DNA of 64,000 nt from Gp6-AA40 sp963818645 (GCA_963818645.1 CAWFTF010000005.1:69610-133609), one strand, 5' to 3'. Positions 1 to 10,360 are shown, counted from the stretch's first letter. Translations and numbers: made by a program. The notes: generated by a model from the letters alone, not told the origin.

Positions 1-1
1 T

Positions 2-364
2 GGCTCCGCCACGCGGACGTGCGACCTGAAGAAACTGCAGAACTCCGCGCAGGACGTGCTGGGGACGGGACCGCTGACCCCAGGGCAATACAACTGGATA
101 CGCCTGCAGGTTCAGAGCGCGAAGATCTATCTGGATGCACCGTCCACGTCGCCCACACCGTGCGCCGCATCGATGGCAGAGCCGCCGGGCGCTGCGTCGG
201 TGTTTACGATTCCGTCGGGCGAAGTGAAGCTGAATGGAACGTTTACCCTGACCGCCGGTACGGCAACGACGCTCCTGCTCGACTTCGACGGCGAGTCGTC
301 GATCGAGAAGACCGGCAATGGCTACCTCATGAAACCGGTCGTCAGGCTCGTCAGCGTCCAGTAG
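2..364 (+). CDS. DUF4382 domain protein, C-terminal part
   Basis: The frame is open from the left edge of the window, so the start is missing; 120 residues and a TAG stop are present. The stretch reading LTPGQYNWIRLQV, then PSGEVKLNGTFT, then LLLDFDGESSI and a final LKPV-like strand (LMKPVVRL) is the usual C-terminal half of DUF4382, a secreted or lipoprotein-anchored beta-sandwich domain of unknown function. It ends 2 bp before the convergent aldolase gene. Family assignment is by motif order only; no function can be given. Confidence 0.75.
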   Translation, partial: GSATRTCDLKKLQNSAQDVLGTGPLTPGQYNWIRLQVQSAKIYLDAPSTSPTPCAASMAEPPGAASVFTIPSGEVKLNGTFTLTAGTATTLLLDFDGESSIEKTGNGYLMKPVVRLVSVQ

Positions 365-366
365 CC

Positions 367-1457
<1,091 letters not shown>

Positions 1458-1461
<4 letters not shown>

Positions 1462-2696
1462 ACCTCTTCTTTGGCTCTGGACTCTGGGCTTTCGGCTCTG
1501 ATTTTCGATCCTACATCGCCCGAGCCTTTCGTGGAGACGGGGAATTCCGAGTACTCCACGATTGCATCGTTCACGGCGCGAGCGACAAGTTCGTCGATCG
1601 GCAGAGCGCGCTCCGCTGCCTCGATCTCGCCGAGACGCGCTCGCGTCAACGGGTTGCGCGGTGTGAACAGCGTGCAACAGTCCTGGTCGGGAATGATCGA
1701 GATGGGATACGTCCCGATCTTGATCGCTTCGGTCGTGATCTCCTCTTTGTCCATGCCAATCAGCGGACGAAATACCGGGAGCGTGACAACGCTTCCGATC
1801 ACGGCAAGATTTTCGAGCGTCTGCGACGCGACCTGGCCGACGACGTCGCCGGTGATGAGGGCCTGCGCGCGCCGATCCCGGGCGATCGCTTCTGCGATGC
1901 GCATCATGAGCCGGCGGTAGATCACCACGCGCATCGGGCCAGGCACTGAGAGCACGACCTGCTGCTGGATCTCGCCAAACGCGACGAGATTGAGCTGCGA
2001 GCGGTGTTGCCACTTCGTGAGGAGCTGCACCAGCTCGCGCGCCTTTTCCTGCGACGCGCGCGACAGGATCGGATAGCTGTGGAAGTGCACGAAGGTCACC
2101 GCGCACCCGCGCTTCATCATGCGATGCGCGGCGACAGGCGAATCGATGCCGCCCGACAGCAGACACACCACGCGACCGGCAGTGCCTGTCGGCAACCCGC
2201 CGGGCCCGCGTTCCTTGCCGAAGAAGTAGAACGCCTGATCGGTCAGCAGCTCGACATGAATCGTGAGCGCGGGCTCGTCCAGGTTGACCCGCCACCCGCG
2301 CGCCTCCTGGATGCGACCGCCAACCTCGCGCTCGACCTGCGGCGACGTCAGCGGAAAGCGCTTGTCCGCGCGTCGCGCCGAGACCCGGAAGCTCTCGCAC
2401 GTGCGATCCCCAAGGTCGCGGATGATCGCCTGTGACACGACGTCGAGATCGAGTGCAGTGCGGCCGGCGTAAGAGAAGTTCGCGACGCCGAACGTCCGGC
2501 GGATGCGTTCGCCTACTTCCTCACGCGACGCGCCGGGTTTGACCACGATCTCTATCCGGCCCATCAACGCCCGCACGCTCTGCACGTCGAGATCGGAGAC
2601 CGCTTCTCTGAGGTTCCGCACGAGGCGCGCGAGGAACCACGGGCGGTTCTTCCCTTTGAGCGCGAGCTCCTGGTAGTGGACGACGATGGAGTTCAT
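1458..2696 (-). CDS. thiI: tRNA 4-thiouridine synthase ThiI without rhodanese domain
   Basis: ThiI activates U8 of tRNA for sulfur insertion, and in many bacteria also feeds sulfur to thiamine thiazole synthesis. About 412 residues: an N-terminal ferredoxin-like plus THUMP region (roughly 1-165), then the PP-loop ATP-pyrophosphatase motif LLSGGIDSPVA near 179-189. The C-terminal rhodanese domain of the E. coli enzyme (482 aa) is absent, as in many non-enteric ThiI proteins. The ATG at 2696 is chosen; a TTG at 2714 would overlap the hpnE stop as TTGA and is the alternative. The last ~15 codons lie in a 7-bp-periodic repeat, so the C-terminus looks like read-through into a repeat array. Overlaps fbaB by ATGA. 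Confidence 0.9.
1473..1507. repeat. 7-bp-periodic repeat inside the thiI 3' end
   Basis: Five consecutive heptads GGCTCTG, GACTCTG, GGCTTTC, GGCTCTG, ATTTTCG. They are translated in frame as the tail of ThiI. Same architecture as the other heptad arrays in this window, but with only one arm visible. Confidence 0.7.
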
Positions 2697-2710
2697 AGGA
2701 CGATCGGGGA

Positions 2711-4072
2711 TCAACGGCTCACTCGCTGATTCCCGGCTCCCGACCGAAGGAAATTGACGACCGCATCGGCGGCAGCGTGGCCGCTGACGACGGCGCTTTC
2801 AATCGTAGCGGGCAGGCGAGTCTCGATCCAGTCGCCTGCGAGAAACAACCCGGGAACGGCCGTCTGGGTGCCTGGCCGGGACGGTTGACCCGGTGCCACA
2901 GAGAACGTCGACCGCTTCTCGCGCACGACGACTGCACGGCGCAGCTCGGCCTCACGCACGATCGGCAACGCCGCCTTCAATTCGTGCAGCGCGAGGTCGA
3001 CCAGCTCCTCATTGCTCCGGCTGACGATCGCCGATGCGCCGCTCGACACGAGCGAGAGGTGCGATGTGGCCTCACCAAAGAGCGCACGCTTGTCGAACAC
3101 CCACTGCATCGCGCGACCGGGCAGACCGACGAAGGTGCTCGACGTCACCGGACGATCGAACCACAGGTTGACGGTCACGATCGGCGACGAAGCCGTCATC
3201 GCCGCGGCCTCGATGACCTCGGTCAGCATGCCCGCCCCCTCTTCAAACAAATGAGGCAACGCAAACCAGGCCGTTGCGCAGACGATCGCCCGCGCGCGGA
3301 ACACGTCGCTCCTGACATGAACCGACGGCCATGGCAGCGCCACTTTGACGCGCGCGAGCGAGTTCGTCTTGACCTCGCCGTTACGCGCTTCCACGAAGGC
3401 CTTCGAGGGAATCGTGTAAAGCTCGTCGAGCGCGCAGCGGACCAACCCGAGCGACGAGTCCCGGCGCCTTCTTGTGAACGTGCGCTTGAGCACCTGGCCG
3501 AACATCTCGCCGGCGGCCTCATCGATCGACTGGTTCAACGCGGCAACGGCGAGCGGCTCCCACAACAGCTCGATCAAACGCGGAGTCTGCTCGTGCCACT
3601 CCAGCCACTGGCGAACCGTCGCGTGCGGGTCGGCTCCAGGCCGGCCGCCGTTCCGCATGCGCATGAGCGCCTTGCGGTCCTCCCAATCGATCGCGTCCCA
3701 ACGCATCGCGCCGACGAGCATGTGCAACGGCGCCGGGATTGCCGGGCACGCCAGACGCGACGCGCGCCCGTCCTTGTCGATGATGTCAACGGCCAGACCC
3801 GGCTGCAGGTAGACGTGCGACTCGGTGCCGATGCGGCGTAGAAAGCGAAACGTCTCCCGATAAGCGCCGGTGAGAATGTGCTGGCCGTTGTCCACGTGCT
3901 CACCGGTCGAGGGATCGATGAACGCCGACGCTCGCCCTCCGAGCGAGGGACGCGCCTCCAGCACGAGCACGCGAAAACCTTTCTCCGCGAGCGCGGTTGC
4001 CGCACTCAGCCCGGCGAAACCGCCGCCGATGATGATGACATCGTGCGTCAACGGAGAAGGGCTTTGATCCAC
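2711..4072 (-). CDS. hpnE: Hydroxysqualene dehydroxylase HpnE
   Basis: FAD-dependent enzyme that converts hydroxysqualene to squalene, the last step of the bacterial three-enzyme route from farnesyl diphosphate. 453 residues of the amine-oxidase/phytoene-desaturase fold: dinucleotide-binding motif IIGGGFAGLSAA near the N-terminus, EARPSLGGRAS, and the C-terminal GLFLAGDWIETRLPATIES that closes the FAD site. The GTG at 4072 overlaps hpnD by 25 bp; a TTG at 4051 would give the tighter TTGA overlap and a start closer to most homologues. It follows hpnC and hpnD directly, and the co-linear hpnC-hpnD-hpnE order strongly supports the call. No squalene-hopene cyclase is in the window, so whether the product becomes hopanoid cannot be told. 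Confidence 0.93.
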   Translation of the reverse strand: MDQSPSPLTHDVIIIGGGFAGLSAATALAEKGFRVLVLEARPSLGGRASAFIDPSTGEHVDNGQHILTGAYRETFRFLRRIGTESHVYLQPGLAVDIIDKDGRASRLACPAIPAPLHMLVGAMRWDAIDWEDRKALMRMRNGGRPGADPHATVRQWLEWHEQTPRLIELLWEPLAVAALNQSIDEAAGEMFGQVLKRTFTRRRRDSSLGLVRCALDELYTIPSKAFVEARNGEVKTNSLARVKVALPWPSVHVRSDVFRARAIVCATAWFALPHLFEEGAGMLTEVIEAAAMTASSPIVTVNLWFDRPVTSSTFVGLPGRAMQWVFDKRALFGEATSHLSLVSSGASAIVSRSNEELVDLALHELKAALPIVREAELRRAVVVREKRSTFSVAPGQPSRPGTQTAVPGLFLAGDWIETRLPATIESAVVSGHAAADAVVNFLRSGAGNQRVSR

Positions 4073-4893
4073 AGCCGAAGCGCGATGACGGCGCGCTGCG
4101 GGCGCGGAACGCGAATGCGCGAGCTGAAGACGTCGTATCCGTTGCGCTCGATGCGCCTCAGGATCTCGAAATAGATGCCTCCCATAATCTCGGCAGCCAC
4201 GAGGCTGCGAGCGTCTTCAGGCGGCAGATGTTCAGCAGCGCGGCGATAGTAGCTGTGTGCGCGATCGCACTCGAACCGAAGCAGCTCGATGACCTGAGAT
4301 GTGAGCCGGCCCGCTCGCAGATCGTCCTCGCTGACGCCGAATCGTTCGAGATCTTCAGTTGGAAGGTAGATGCGTCCGCGGACGAGGTCCGCGCGGACAT
4401 CCCGGATGATGTTGGTCAATTGAAGCGCCAGCCCCAGGTTCTCAGCGTAGGTCTTTACGCCCTGATTGCGATAGCCAAAGATCTCGATACAGATGAGTCC
4501 GACAGCCGAGGCAACTCGACGGCAGTACTCGACCACCGCTCCGAACGTCTCGTAGCGGACGTGCCGGAGATCCATCTCCACGCCCTCAACCAGCTCTTCG
4601 AACCTCGCACGCGGCAGATTGAACTCGTGGACGAAGGGCTGCAGCCCGATGCCCTGCGGAGTCGTCGGCGTTCCACTGTAGGTCGCCGCGAGCTCTTCAC
4701 GCCAGCTCGCCACGCGCGCGGCCGCCTTGGCGCGCGCCTCGTCGCTCAGTCCCCCGGCCCACTCGCTCTCAGGCACCACCTCATCGACCGCATCGTCCAC
4801 GGCCCGGCAGAAATCCCAGACGGCGATGATCGCGTTGCGTTTGCGCGGCGGCAGGACGAGAAACGAGTAGTAGAAGGTTGTGTCGCGGCTCAT
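4048..4893 (-). CDS. hpnD: Presqualene diphosphate synthase HpnD
   Basis: Squalene/phytoene synthase superfamily enzyme that joins two farnesyl diphosphates into presqualene diphosphate. 281 residues. The first Asp-rich motif is in FCRAVDDAVDEV (near 29-40) and the second in NIIRDVRADLVRGRIYLP (near 165-182), both binding Mg-diphosphate. The ATG overlaps the hpnC stop as ATGA. An in-frame open stretch continues 150 bp upstream over hpnC but is not conserved sequence. Context with hpnC and hpnE separates it from phytoene synthase. Confidence 0.93.
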   Translation of the reverse strand: MSRDTTFYYSFLVLPPRKRNAIIAVWDFCRAVDDAVDEVVPESEWAGGLSDEARAKAAARVASWREELAATYSGTPTTPQGIGLQPFVHEFNLPRARFEELVEGVEMDLRHVRYETFGAVVEYCRRVASAVGLICIEIFGYRNQGVKTYAENLGLALQLTNIIRDVRADLVRGRIYLPTEDLERFGVSEDDLRAGRLTSQVIELLRFECDRAHSYYRRAAEHLPPEDARSLVAAEIMGGIYFEILRRIERNGYDVFSSRIRVPRPQRAVIALRLWIKALLR

Positions 4894-5810
4894 GTCGTGG
4901 CCGCGTGAGACGGAATGGACCTGGGCCACCCGAGCGCGGCAGCCACCAGCCACGGAAGGTCTGTCGCGCCGAGGGTTGGCCGGTGGTTCAGCACATCGTA
5001 GTTCGCCGCTTCGATGCGATCGAGGATGCGTGTGCCGCCGAGCCACGTCATCCGAATCTCGTAGCGCAAGCGACCGTGTAGTCGATCGCAGAGCGGCTTG
5101 CCGTCGTCGAACAACGCGCGGGTTCTGCTGACGGCGGACGCAATCGCCTGGCGCCAGCCGGGTGTGAGGTTCTCTCCCACGAGCGCGGTCTCGTCAGCGC
5201 CGTGCGCCTGCATCTCTTCGCCCGGAAGATAGATTCGACCGCGCGCCCAGTCGCCCTTCACGTCCTGCCAGAAGTTGGTGAGCTGCAGCGCCGTACAGAT
5301 CGCGTCGGAGCACCTATCGAGATCGTTGTCCGCGTAGCCGCCGATGCGAAGGACGAGCCGGCCGATTGGGTTTGCAGATCGCCGGCAGTAATCGAACAGC
5401 GCGGGCCAGGTCGCGTAGCGCGAGACGGTGACGTCCTGTCGAAATGCGCTCAGCAGATCCTCGAGAAGAACCGAGGGAAGCTGCAGCCGGCGGACCGTGA
5501 CACCGAGCGCCATGAAGATCTCGCGCGAGTGCGCGGGCTCCCCGGGCTCCGGCGATCGCTGAATCGTGGATGTCGTGCCTGCCACCGCTTCGAGGAGACG
5601 CGCACGCCAGCCGTCGATCAGCCGGTGACGCTCACCAACGGTTCGATCTCCCTCGTCGGCGAAATCGTCCGCCGCTCGCGCGAACGCGTAGAGCGCTGCC
5701 ACGTGAGGACGCATCCGGCGCGGCAACAGCAGCGACGCAACCGGAAAGTTCTCGTAGTGGGCGCGGCAGTCACGCTCGCACGCAGCGTAGGCGGCCTGGA
5801 GATTTACCAT
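4890..5810 (-). CDS. hpnC: Hydroxysqualene synthase HpnC
   Basis: Second squalene/phytoene synthase paralogue of the hpnCDE set, converting presqualene diphosphate to hydroxysqualene. 306 residues with Asp-rich motifs FARAADDFADEGD (near 43-55) and NFWQDVKGDWARGRIYLP (near 179-196). The ATG start overlaps the adenosyltransferase gene by 7 bp, and the stop overlaps hpnD as ATGA, so translation is probably coupled. HpnC versus HpnD is assigned from gene order and the NFWQD form of the second motif. Confidence 0.92.
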   Translation of the reverse strand: MVNLQAAYAACERDCRAHYENFPVASLLLPRRMRPHVAALYAFARAADDFADEGDRTVGERHRLIDGWRARLLEAVAGTTSTIQRSPEPGEPAHSREIFMALGVTVRRLQLPSVLLEDLLSAFRQDVTVSRYATWPALFDYCRRSANPIGRLVLRIGGYADNDLDRCSDAICTALQLTNFWQDVKGDWARGRIYLPGEEMQAHGADETALVGENLTPGWRQAIASAVSRTRALFDDGKPLCDRLHGRLRYEIRMTWLGGTRILDRIEAANYDVLNHRPTLGATDLPWLVAAALGWPRSIPSHAATT

Positions 5811-6343
5811 TCGGTCTCGGCAACACCTGCGCGGCGATTCGCGGCTCGCGCCATCACGAACAGCAGATCGGACAGGCGGTTGAGATACACGATGACGATG
5901 GGCTCGACAGCGTCGGGACCAAGACCAACGACACGTCGCTCGGCGCGCCGGCAGATCGTTCGACCCATGTGGAGCAGCGCACCCGGCAGCGCGCCGCCGG
6001 GGAGGATGAATTTCCGCAGCGGCTCCAGTTCGTTTTCGAGCCGATCGATGAGCTGTTCGAGTCGCTGAACCTCTGATTCGGCCACCGCGGCTTTTGTCAC
6101 GCGCCCGGCGATCCGCTTCGACGGATCGGCCAGCCGCGCGCCGACCGCGAAGAGTTCCTTCTGAATGGTCTCGAGCGCACCGGCCAGGTCTGCGTCGAGG
6201 CCGGCTGCGCGCGCGGCGCCGAGCGTTGCATTCAACTCGTCCACCTCGCCGTACGCGTCAACCCTGGGGTCCGCCTTCGAGACGCGCGTCTTGTCGAAGA
6301 GCGACGTTTCGCCGGCGTCCCCGGTCTTTGTGTAGATCTTCAC
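5804..6343 (-). CDS. pduO: Cob(I)alamin adenosyltransferase (PduO type)
   Basis: Transfers the adenosyl group of ATP to cob(I)alamin to make coenzyme B12. 179 residues, normal length for the PduO/MMAB family: N-terminal KIYTKTGDAGETSLFD, the RVDAYGEVDELNA motif near 27-39, and the C-terminal LNRLSDLLFVMARAANRRAG helix with the conserved Arg/Asp. The start codon is GTG at 6343. It is the first gene of the overlapping run with hpnCDE, thiI and fbaB; there is no obvious metabolic link, so the arrangement probably reflects shared transcription only. Confidence 0.92.
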   Translation of the reverse strand: MKIYTKTGDAGETSLFDKTRVSKADPRVDAYGEVDELNATLGAARAAGLDADLAGALETIQKELFAVGARLADPSKRIAGRVTKAAVAESEVQRLEQLIDRLENELEPLRKFILPGGALPGALLHMGRTICRRAERRVVGLGPDAVEPIVIVYLNRLSDLLFVMARAANRRAGVAETEW

Positions 6344-6417
6344 TCTTCGACTCCGCTCGCGTTTCGACCCCGGTCAACGCGACCCTGAGTGCATCGAAGC
6401 GTCACGCGTGAAATTAT

Positions 6418-7107
6418 ATGGGCTCGATGCCTTCGCCTTCTCTGCCGAAACCTCCTGCCCGACAGCGCTTTCGCCGGCAACTCCTTGCCTGGTACCGCGC
6501 TCACGGACGCGATCTACCGTGGCGGCGGACGAGCGATCCGTATCACATCCTCGTGTCTGAGGTGATGCTGCAGCAGACACAGGTCGACCGCGTGCTGCCG
6601 AAGTATCACGAGTGGCTTGATCGCTATCCTTCGCTCGCGGCTCTTGCGACGGCGGACGAGGGCGACGTCACCCAGACGTGGCGGCCGCTTGGATACAACA
6701 TCCGGCCACGCCGGCTTCAATCGATTGCGCGAGAGTCAGTGGAGCGCTACGGCGGCGAGCTTCCTTCAGACGAAGCGACGCTACTCTCCTTCAAGGGCAT
6801 CGGCGCCTACACCGCGGGCGCGATCAGAAGCTTTGCGTTCGGGCAACGCGCCGCGATCCTCGACACGAATGTCGCGCGGGTGCTCTTCCGCATCTTCATC
6901 GGACGCGGCGACCCCAAGACGCACGCGATGCGCAAGCAGCTCTGGGCCGTATCCGAAGCACTCGTGCCTCACAAGCACGTCTTCGACTTCAACCAGGGGT
7001 TGATGGACTTCGGCGCAACCGTCTGCGTGGCGCGCAAGCCAAAGTGCGCTGCGTGCCCGATGACGCGGATGTGCCGTTCGTTTCCCAAGCTGCGAGCCGA
7101 ATCGTGA
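6418..7107 (+). CDS. mutY: A/G-specific adenine glycosylase, catalytic and Fe-S part only (MutY)
   Basis: Removes adenine mispaired with 8-oxoguanine. 229 residues hold the helix-hairpin-helix glycosylase core: SEVMLQQTQVDRVLPKY with the catalytic Glu near residue 44, hairpin LSFKGIGAYTAGAI, catalytic Asp in ILDTNVARVLFR, and a 4Fe-4S loop with spacing C-x6-C-x2-C-x5-C at the C-terminus. The usual MutY continues about 120 residues into a NUDIX-like 8-oxoG-reading domain; here the frame stops and a separate NUDIX gene begins in a GTGA overlap. The two together equal the length of a normal MutY, so this is either a natural split or a frameshift. Confidence 0.88.
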   Translation: MGSMPSPSLPKPPARQRFRRQLLAWYRAHGRDLPWRRTSDPYHILVSEVMLQQTQVDRVLPKYHEWLDRYPSLAALATADEGDVTQTWRPLGYNIRPRRLQSIARESVERYGGELPSDEATLLSFKGIGAYTAGAIRSFAFGQRAAILDTNVARVLFRIFIGRGDPKTHAMRKQLWAVSEALVPHKHVFDFNQGLMDFGATVCVARKPKCAACPMTRMCRSFPKLRAES

Positions 7108-7475
7108 TCATCGTCGTCGCCGCCGTGATCGAACAGGACGGATTGTTCCTCGTCACGCGCAGGCTCGAAGGCACGCACCTGGCAGGTCTGTGGGAGTTCC
7201 CGGGCGGCAAGGTCGCGAGCGGCGAGACCCACGTCCAGGCGCTCGAGCGCGAAATTCGCGAAGAGCTCGATGCGGACGTGGACGTCAGCGAACTGCTATT
7301 GGAGAGCCAGTTCGACTACACGGAGCGCAGAGTCTCGCTCCACTTCTACCGGTGCTCGCTGCGTGGGACTCCACGGCCGCTGCTCGGCCAGCAGATGAAG
7401 TGGGTGCCGCGTGCCGAACTCCGGGCACTCGACTTCCCGCCTGCGGACAAGGACCTCATTCGACTCTTGTCATGA
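7104..7475 (+). CDS. NUDIX hydrolase, MutT-like (8-oxo-dGTP diphosphatase family)
   Basis: 123 residues starting with GTG that overlaps the mutY stop (GTGA). The Nudix box is essentially complete: GGKVASGETHVQALEREIRE followed by EL, with the REIREEL Glu cluster that binds the metal. The MutY C-terminal domain is homologous to MutT but usually lacks this box, so intact catalytic residues argue for a real MutT-type enzyme rather than only a broken-off MutY tail. FDYTERRVSLHFYRC and a WVPRAELRALDFPPAD end also match MutT. Likely role: cleaning 8-oxo-dGTP, the pathway MutY serves. Confidence 0.85.
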   Translation: MIIVVAAVIEQDGLFLVTRRLEGTHLAGLWEFPGGKVASGETHVQALEREIREELDADVDVSELLLESQFDYTERRVSLHFYRCSLRGTPRPLLGQQMKWVPRAELRALDFPPADKDLIRLLS

Positions 7476-7542
7476 ACCACGAAGATTCCTTGATTTCTTC
7501 GCGAGCGCTCACCCGGCGGAGGCGCAGCTCTGCCTGGAAAGG

Positions 7543-8538
7543 TCAGACTGCTGACGGAACCGGCACGTCGGTGACGATGGCAGGTGCTCGTCCCGATGGA
7601 GTCTCGACTTCCAGCTCAGTACCGGCGACGATGAAATCGCGATGCGCGTAGCCCAGCGCGATCGTGCCTGAACGCGGCGACTCGCCAGCACTCGTCACGA
7701 ACCCGGCCTCGCGATCACCCGCGTAGAGCTTCGCGCCCTGCTCGGGTCGCTGACCGTTGATGCGAAGCGAGACCAGCTTTCTCACCACGCGGCCGTGACC
7801 GCGATGCAGCACCCGGATGATGACTTCCTGCCCGACGTAGCAGCCCTTCGTGAAAGAGACCGCGCGCGACTCGATGCCGGCCTCGAGCGGGATCGTGTCG
7901 TCGGTCATGTCGATCCCGAAGATGGGATACCCCGCTTCGATCCGCGCCGCTGCGATTACCTCGTCGGTGACTAGCGCAGCACCGGCAGCATTGAGTGCCG
8001 CGACGAGCGCCTGTTCCCGTGCGCGTTCCACGTACACGCAGAAGCCGGGCACACCGAGTTGACTGATGCGCACGACCGACACGGGCGACTCGCCAAACTC
8101 GAACTGCGTGTGACGGTACTCAGCCCACTCGCTCAAGCCTCGCGCGCCGTCGATCACCTGCTCGAGGACGGAAGCAGCCCGCGGGCCGTGCAGCCACACT
8201 CCGGTGAGACTCTCGGCAAGCGAGCCCACGCGAACGTCCTCGGTGAAGATGAACTGCTCGAGCCGCTGGATCGTCGCGTCGATGGTCTCGGCCGGAACGT
8301 CGAGCAGGATCATGCCGCCCGATTCCAGCACGTGCATATCCGTGTGCATGCGCCCCTGCGGCGACAGCCACGCGGAGTAGCAGCCCGTCCCTGGAGTCAG
8401 TGCCTGAATGTCGTTGGTAAGGAGACCCTGCAGATAGGCTGCGCGGTCCTGCCCGGCAACCGCGATCTGTAACCGCGGGGCCACGGCGCCAATGGCCGCT
8501 TGCTCCTGAATCGCCCGGTAGCCATCCGCGAGAGTCAT
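7543..8538 (-). CDS. ygfZ: Folate-binding YgfZ/GcvT-like protein
   Basis: 331 residues of the YgfZ family (IBA57 in mitochondria), a tetrahydrofolate-dependent helper for repair or assembly of 4Fe-4S enzymes. The diagnostic motif KGCYVGQEVIIR is present in the second half, and LQGLLTNDIQAL near the N-terminus matches the GcvT fold. The ATG at 8538 (MTLADGYR) is preferred to a GTG at 8583. It is alone on this strand, between mutT and the hydrolase gene. Confidence 0.9.
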   Translation of the reverse strand: MTLADGYRAIQEQAAIGAVAPRLQIAVAGQDRAAYLQGLLTNDIQALTPGTGCYSAWLSPQGRMHTDMHVLESGGMILLDVPAETIDATIQRLEQFIFTEDVRVGSLAESLTGVWLHGPRAASVLEQVIDGARGLSEWAEYRHTQFEFGESPVSVVRISQLGVPGFCVYVERAREQALVAALNAAGAALVTDEVIAAARIEAGYPIFGIDMTDDTIPLEAGIESRAVSFTKGCYVGQEVIIRVLHRGHGRVVRKLVSLRINGQRPEQGAKLYAGDREAGFVTSAGESPRSGTIALGYAHRDFIVAGTELEVETPSGRAPAIVTDVPVPSAV

Positions 8539-8673
8539 CGGCTTACTCCAGGAACTCGCGTGTGTCGGTGATTTCACCAACACTCGTGATGAACACTACC
8601 GGCGGTTTGACAGCCCGACTTTGGCCGGGGCCTCAAGCGAGCTGCAGTGTAAAGACCTGATACGATCGACGAA

Positions 8674-10347
8674 GTGCGTCGCTCCAAGTACCTCGTACAT
8701 TGTACTTGCGTATTTCTGCTGGGTCTTCCAGTCCTGGCCGCAGCCCAGCCGCAGGCGGCCACGAACAAGGCCATCGGCTACGCTGTCTTCCTGCGTGGCA
8801 CGGCGATCGGGCGCGAACTCGTCACGCCCCGCCGCGATCAATCAGGCATCACTTTCACGACACAGGGGCGGATGCTGGCGCCGCTCAACGTCACAATTCG
8901 CGCCGGCGAATTCAAGTACCAGCCCGACTGGACGCCAGTCAGTTTCAACCTCGACGCGACAGTGAACGGCGGTCTGCTGCAGCTCCGCACGACCTTCGCT
9001 GACGGGAAGGCGTCCACGGAAGGCGTCGGACCCGGGCAATCAGTGTCGGCAGCACACGACGTTGCGAGGAAGACCCTCATTCACGCCAACGGCGTCTTCG
9101 CCTCGTACGTCGCGCTCGCGATGCGCCTCGCCGAGAACTCCGAGCAGGGCGCTGAATTCAAGGTCTACGTCGTGCCGCAAGCGGAAGTCACCGTGCGCGT
9201 GAATACGATCCGCTCGGAGCAGATCCAGATCGGGACGACGGTGCTCGACGTGCGTCGCTACGAGCTGGTCTACGTCAACCCGTCAGGCGAGGTCACAACC
9301 AACGTCACGGTCGCCAGCAACGGCGAACTCATCAGCGTCAACATCCCTGCCGATTCACTGGACGTCGTTCGCGAAGATGTCGCGTCATCCACGTCGCGTA
9401 CCCAGATCTATTCGAACAAGGGTGACGAAGCGATCACCATCCCTGCCGCCGGTTTCAACCTTGGCGCGACGCTGACGCGCCCGGCAAACGCCGCCGCCAA
9501 CACCAAACTCCCCGTCGTCATTCTGCTCGCCGCGGCGGGCGTCGGCGATCGCGACGGCGTCATCCAGGGTGTACCGACGCTGGCGAACCTGGCAGGAGCA
9601 GTCTCCGAGTCCGGCATGCTGGCGGTCCGCTTCGACAAGCGTGGAAACGGACAGAGCGGCGGTCGCTCGGAATCCGCGACGATCAGCGACTTCGCTGAAG
9701 ACGTGCGCGCGATCGTCAGGTGGCTCGAGAAACGACCGGACGTCGATCCCAAGCGCATCGCGGTGGCCGGTCACGGTGAGGGCGCCTGGATCGGCTTGCT
9801 GGCCGCGTCGAGAGAGAAGCGCATCGCAGCGGTGGTCTCAATCGCCGGCCCCTCGACGACCGGTGTTGAGACCGTGCTCGAGCAACAGCGTCTCGAACTC
9901 GAGGGACTGAAGCTGCCGGCCGAGGAGCGCGAAAAGAGAATTGCCCTCCAGCAGCAGGTCAACTCAGCGGTGCTCACGGGGAAGGGCTGGGAGAATGTGC
10001 CCCCGCAGGTTCGCAAAGAGGCCGACACGCCCTGGTTCCAGAGCCTGCTCACATTCGATCCCACAAAGGTTCTGGACGATGTGCGGCAGCCGATGTTGTT
10101 CGTGCATGGCGCGCTCGACCGTCAGGTTCCGGTCGAGCACGTCGAGCGCCTGGCGGATATCGCCCGTAAGGAAAGCAAGTCGAACGCAGTCGAAGTCGTC
10201 GTCGTTCGCGGCGTCAATCACCTGCTCGTGCCGGCGATCACCGGCGAGGCCAACGAGTACGGCACGCTTCCGGATCGCAACGTCAGCAAGGACGTCACGA
10301 TGGCGACGACCGACTGGCTGAAGAAGACGTTCGCAGCGATTCGATGA
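8674..10347 (+). CDS. Secreted alpha/beta hydrolase-fold protein with Gly at the nucleophile position
   Basis: 557 residues with a GTG start, an N-terminal signal peptide (hydrophobic VFLLGLPVLAAAQP cleavage region), an approximately 240-residue N-terminal beta-rich domain and a C-terminal alpha/beta hydrolase domain of the dipeptidyl-aminopeptidase/esterase type. RFDKRGNGQSGG marks the oxyanion region, HGALDRQVP carries the acid Asp and VRGVNHLL the His. The nucleophile elbow reads VAGHGEGAW where this family has GHSEGG: the Ser codon (AGT) is GGT, Gly. As written the enzyme lacks its nucleophile, by mutation, by sequencing error, or as a truly non-catalytic member. Ends 13 bp before panB. 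Confidence 0.85.
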   Translation: MRRSKYLVHCTCVFLLGLPVLAAAQPQAATNKAIGYAVFLRGTAIGRELVTPRRDQSGITFTTQGRMLAPLNVTIRAGEFKYQPDWTPVSFNLDATVNGGLLQLRTTFADGKASTEGVGPGQSVSAAHDVARKTLIHANGVFASYVALAMRLAENSEQGAEFKVYVVPQAEVTVRVNTIRSEQIQIGTTVLDVRRYELVYVNPSGEVTTNVTVASNGELISVNIPADSLDVVREDVASSTSRTQIYSNKGDEAITIPAAGFNLGATLTRPANAAANTKLPVVILLAAAGVGDRDGVIQGVPTLANLAGAVSESGMLAVRFDKRGNGQSGGRSESATISDFAEDVRAIVRWLEKRPDVDPKRIAVAGHGEGAWIGLLAASREKRIAAVVSIAGPSTTGVETVLEQQRLELEGLKLPAEEREKRIALQQQVNSAVLTGKGWENVPPQVRKEADTPWFQSLLTFDPTKVLDDVRQPMLFVHGALDRQVPVEHVERLADIARKESKSNAVEVVVVRGVNHLLVPAITGEANEYGTLPDRNVSKDVTMATTDWLKKTFAAIR

Positions 10348-10360
10348 AACCGGCGCAGTC

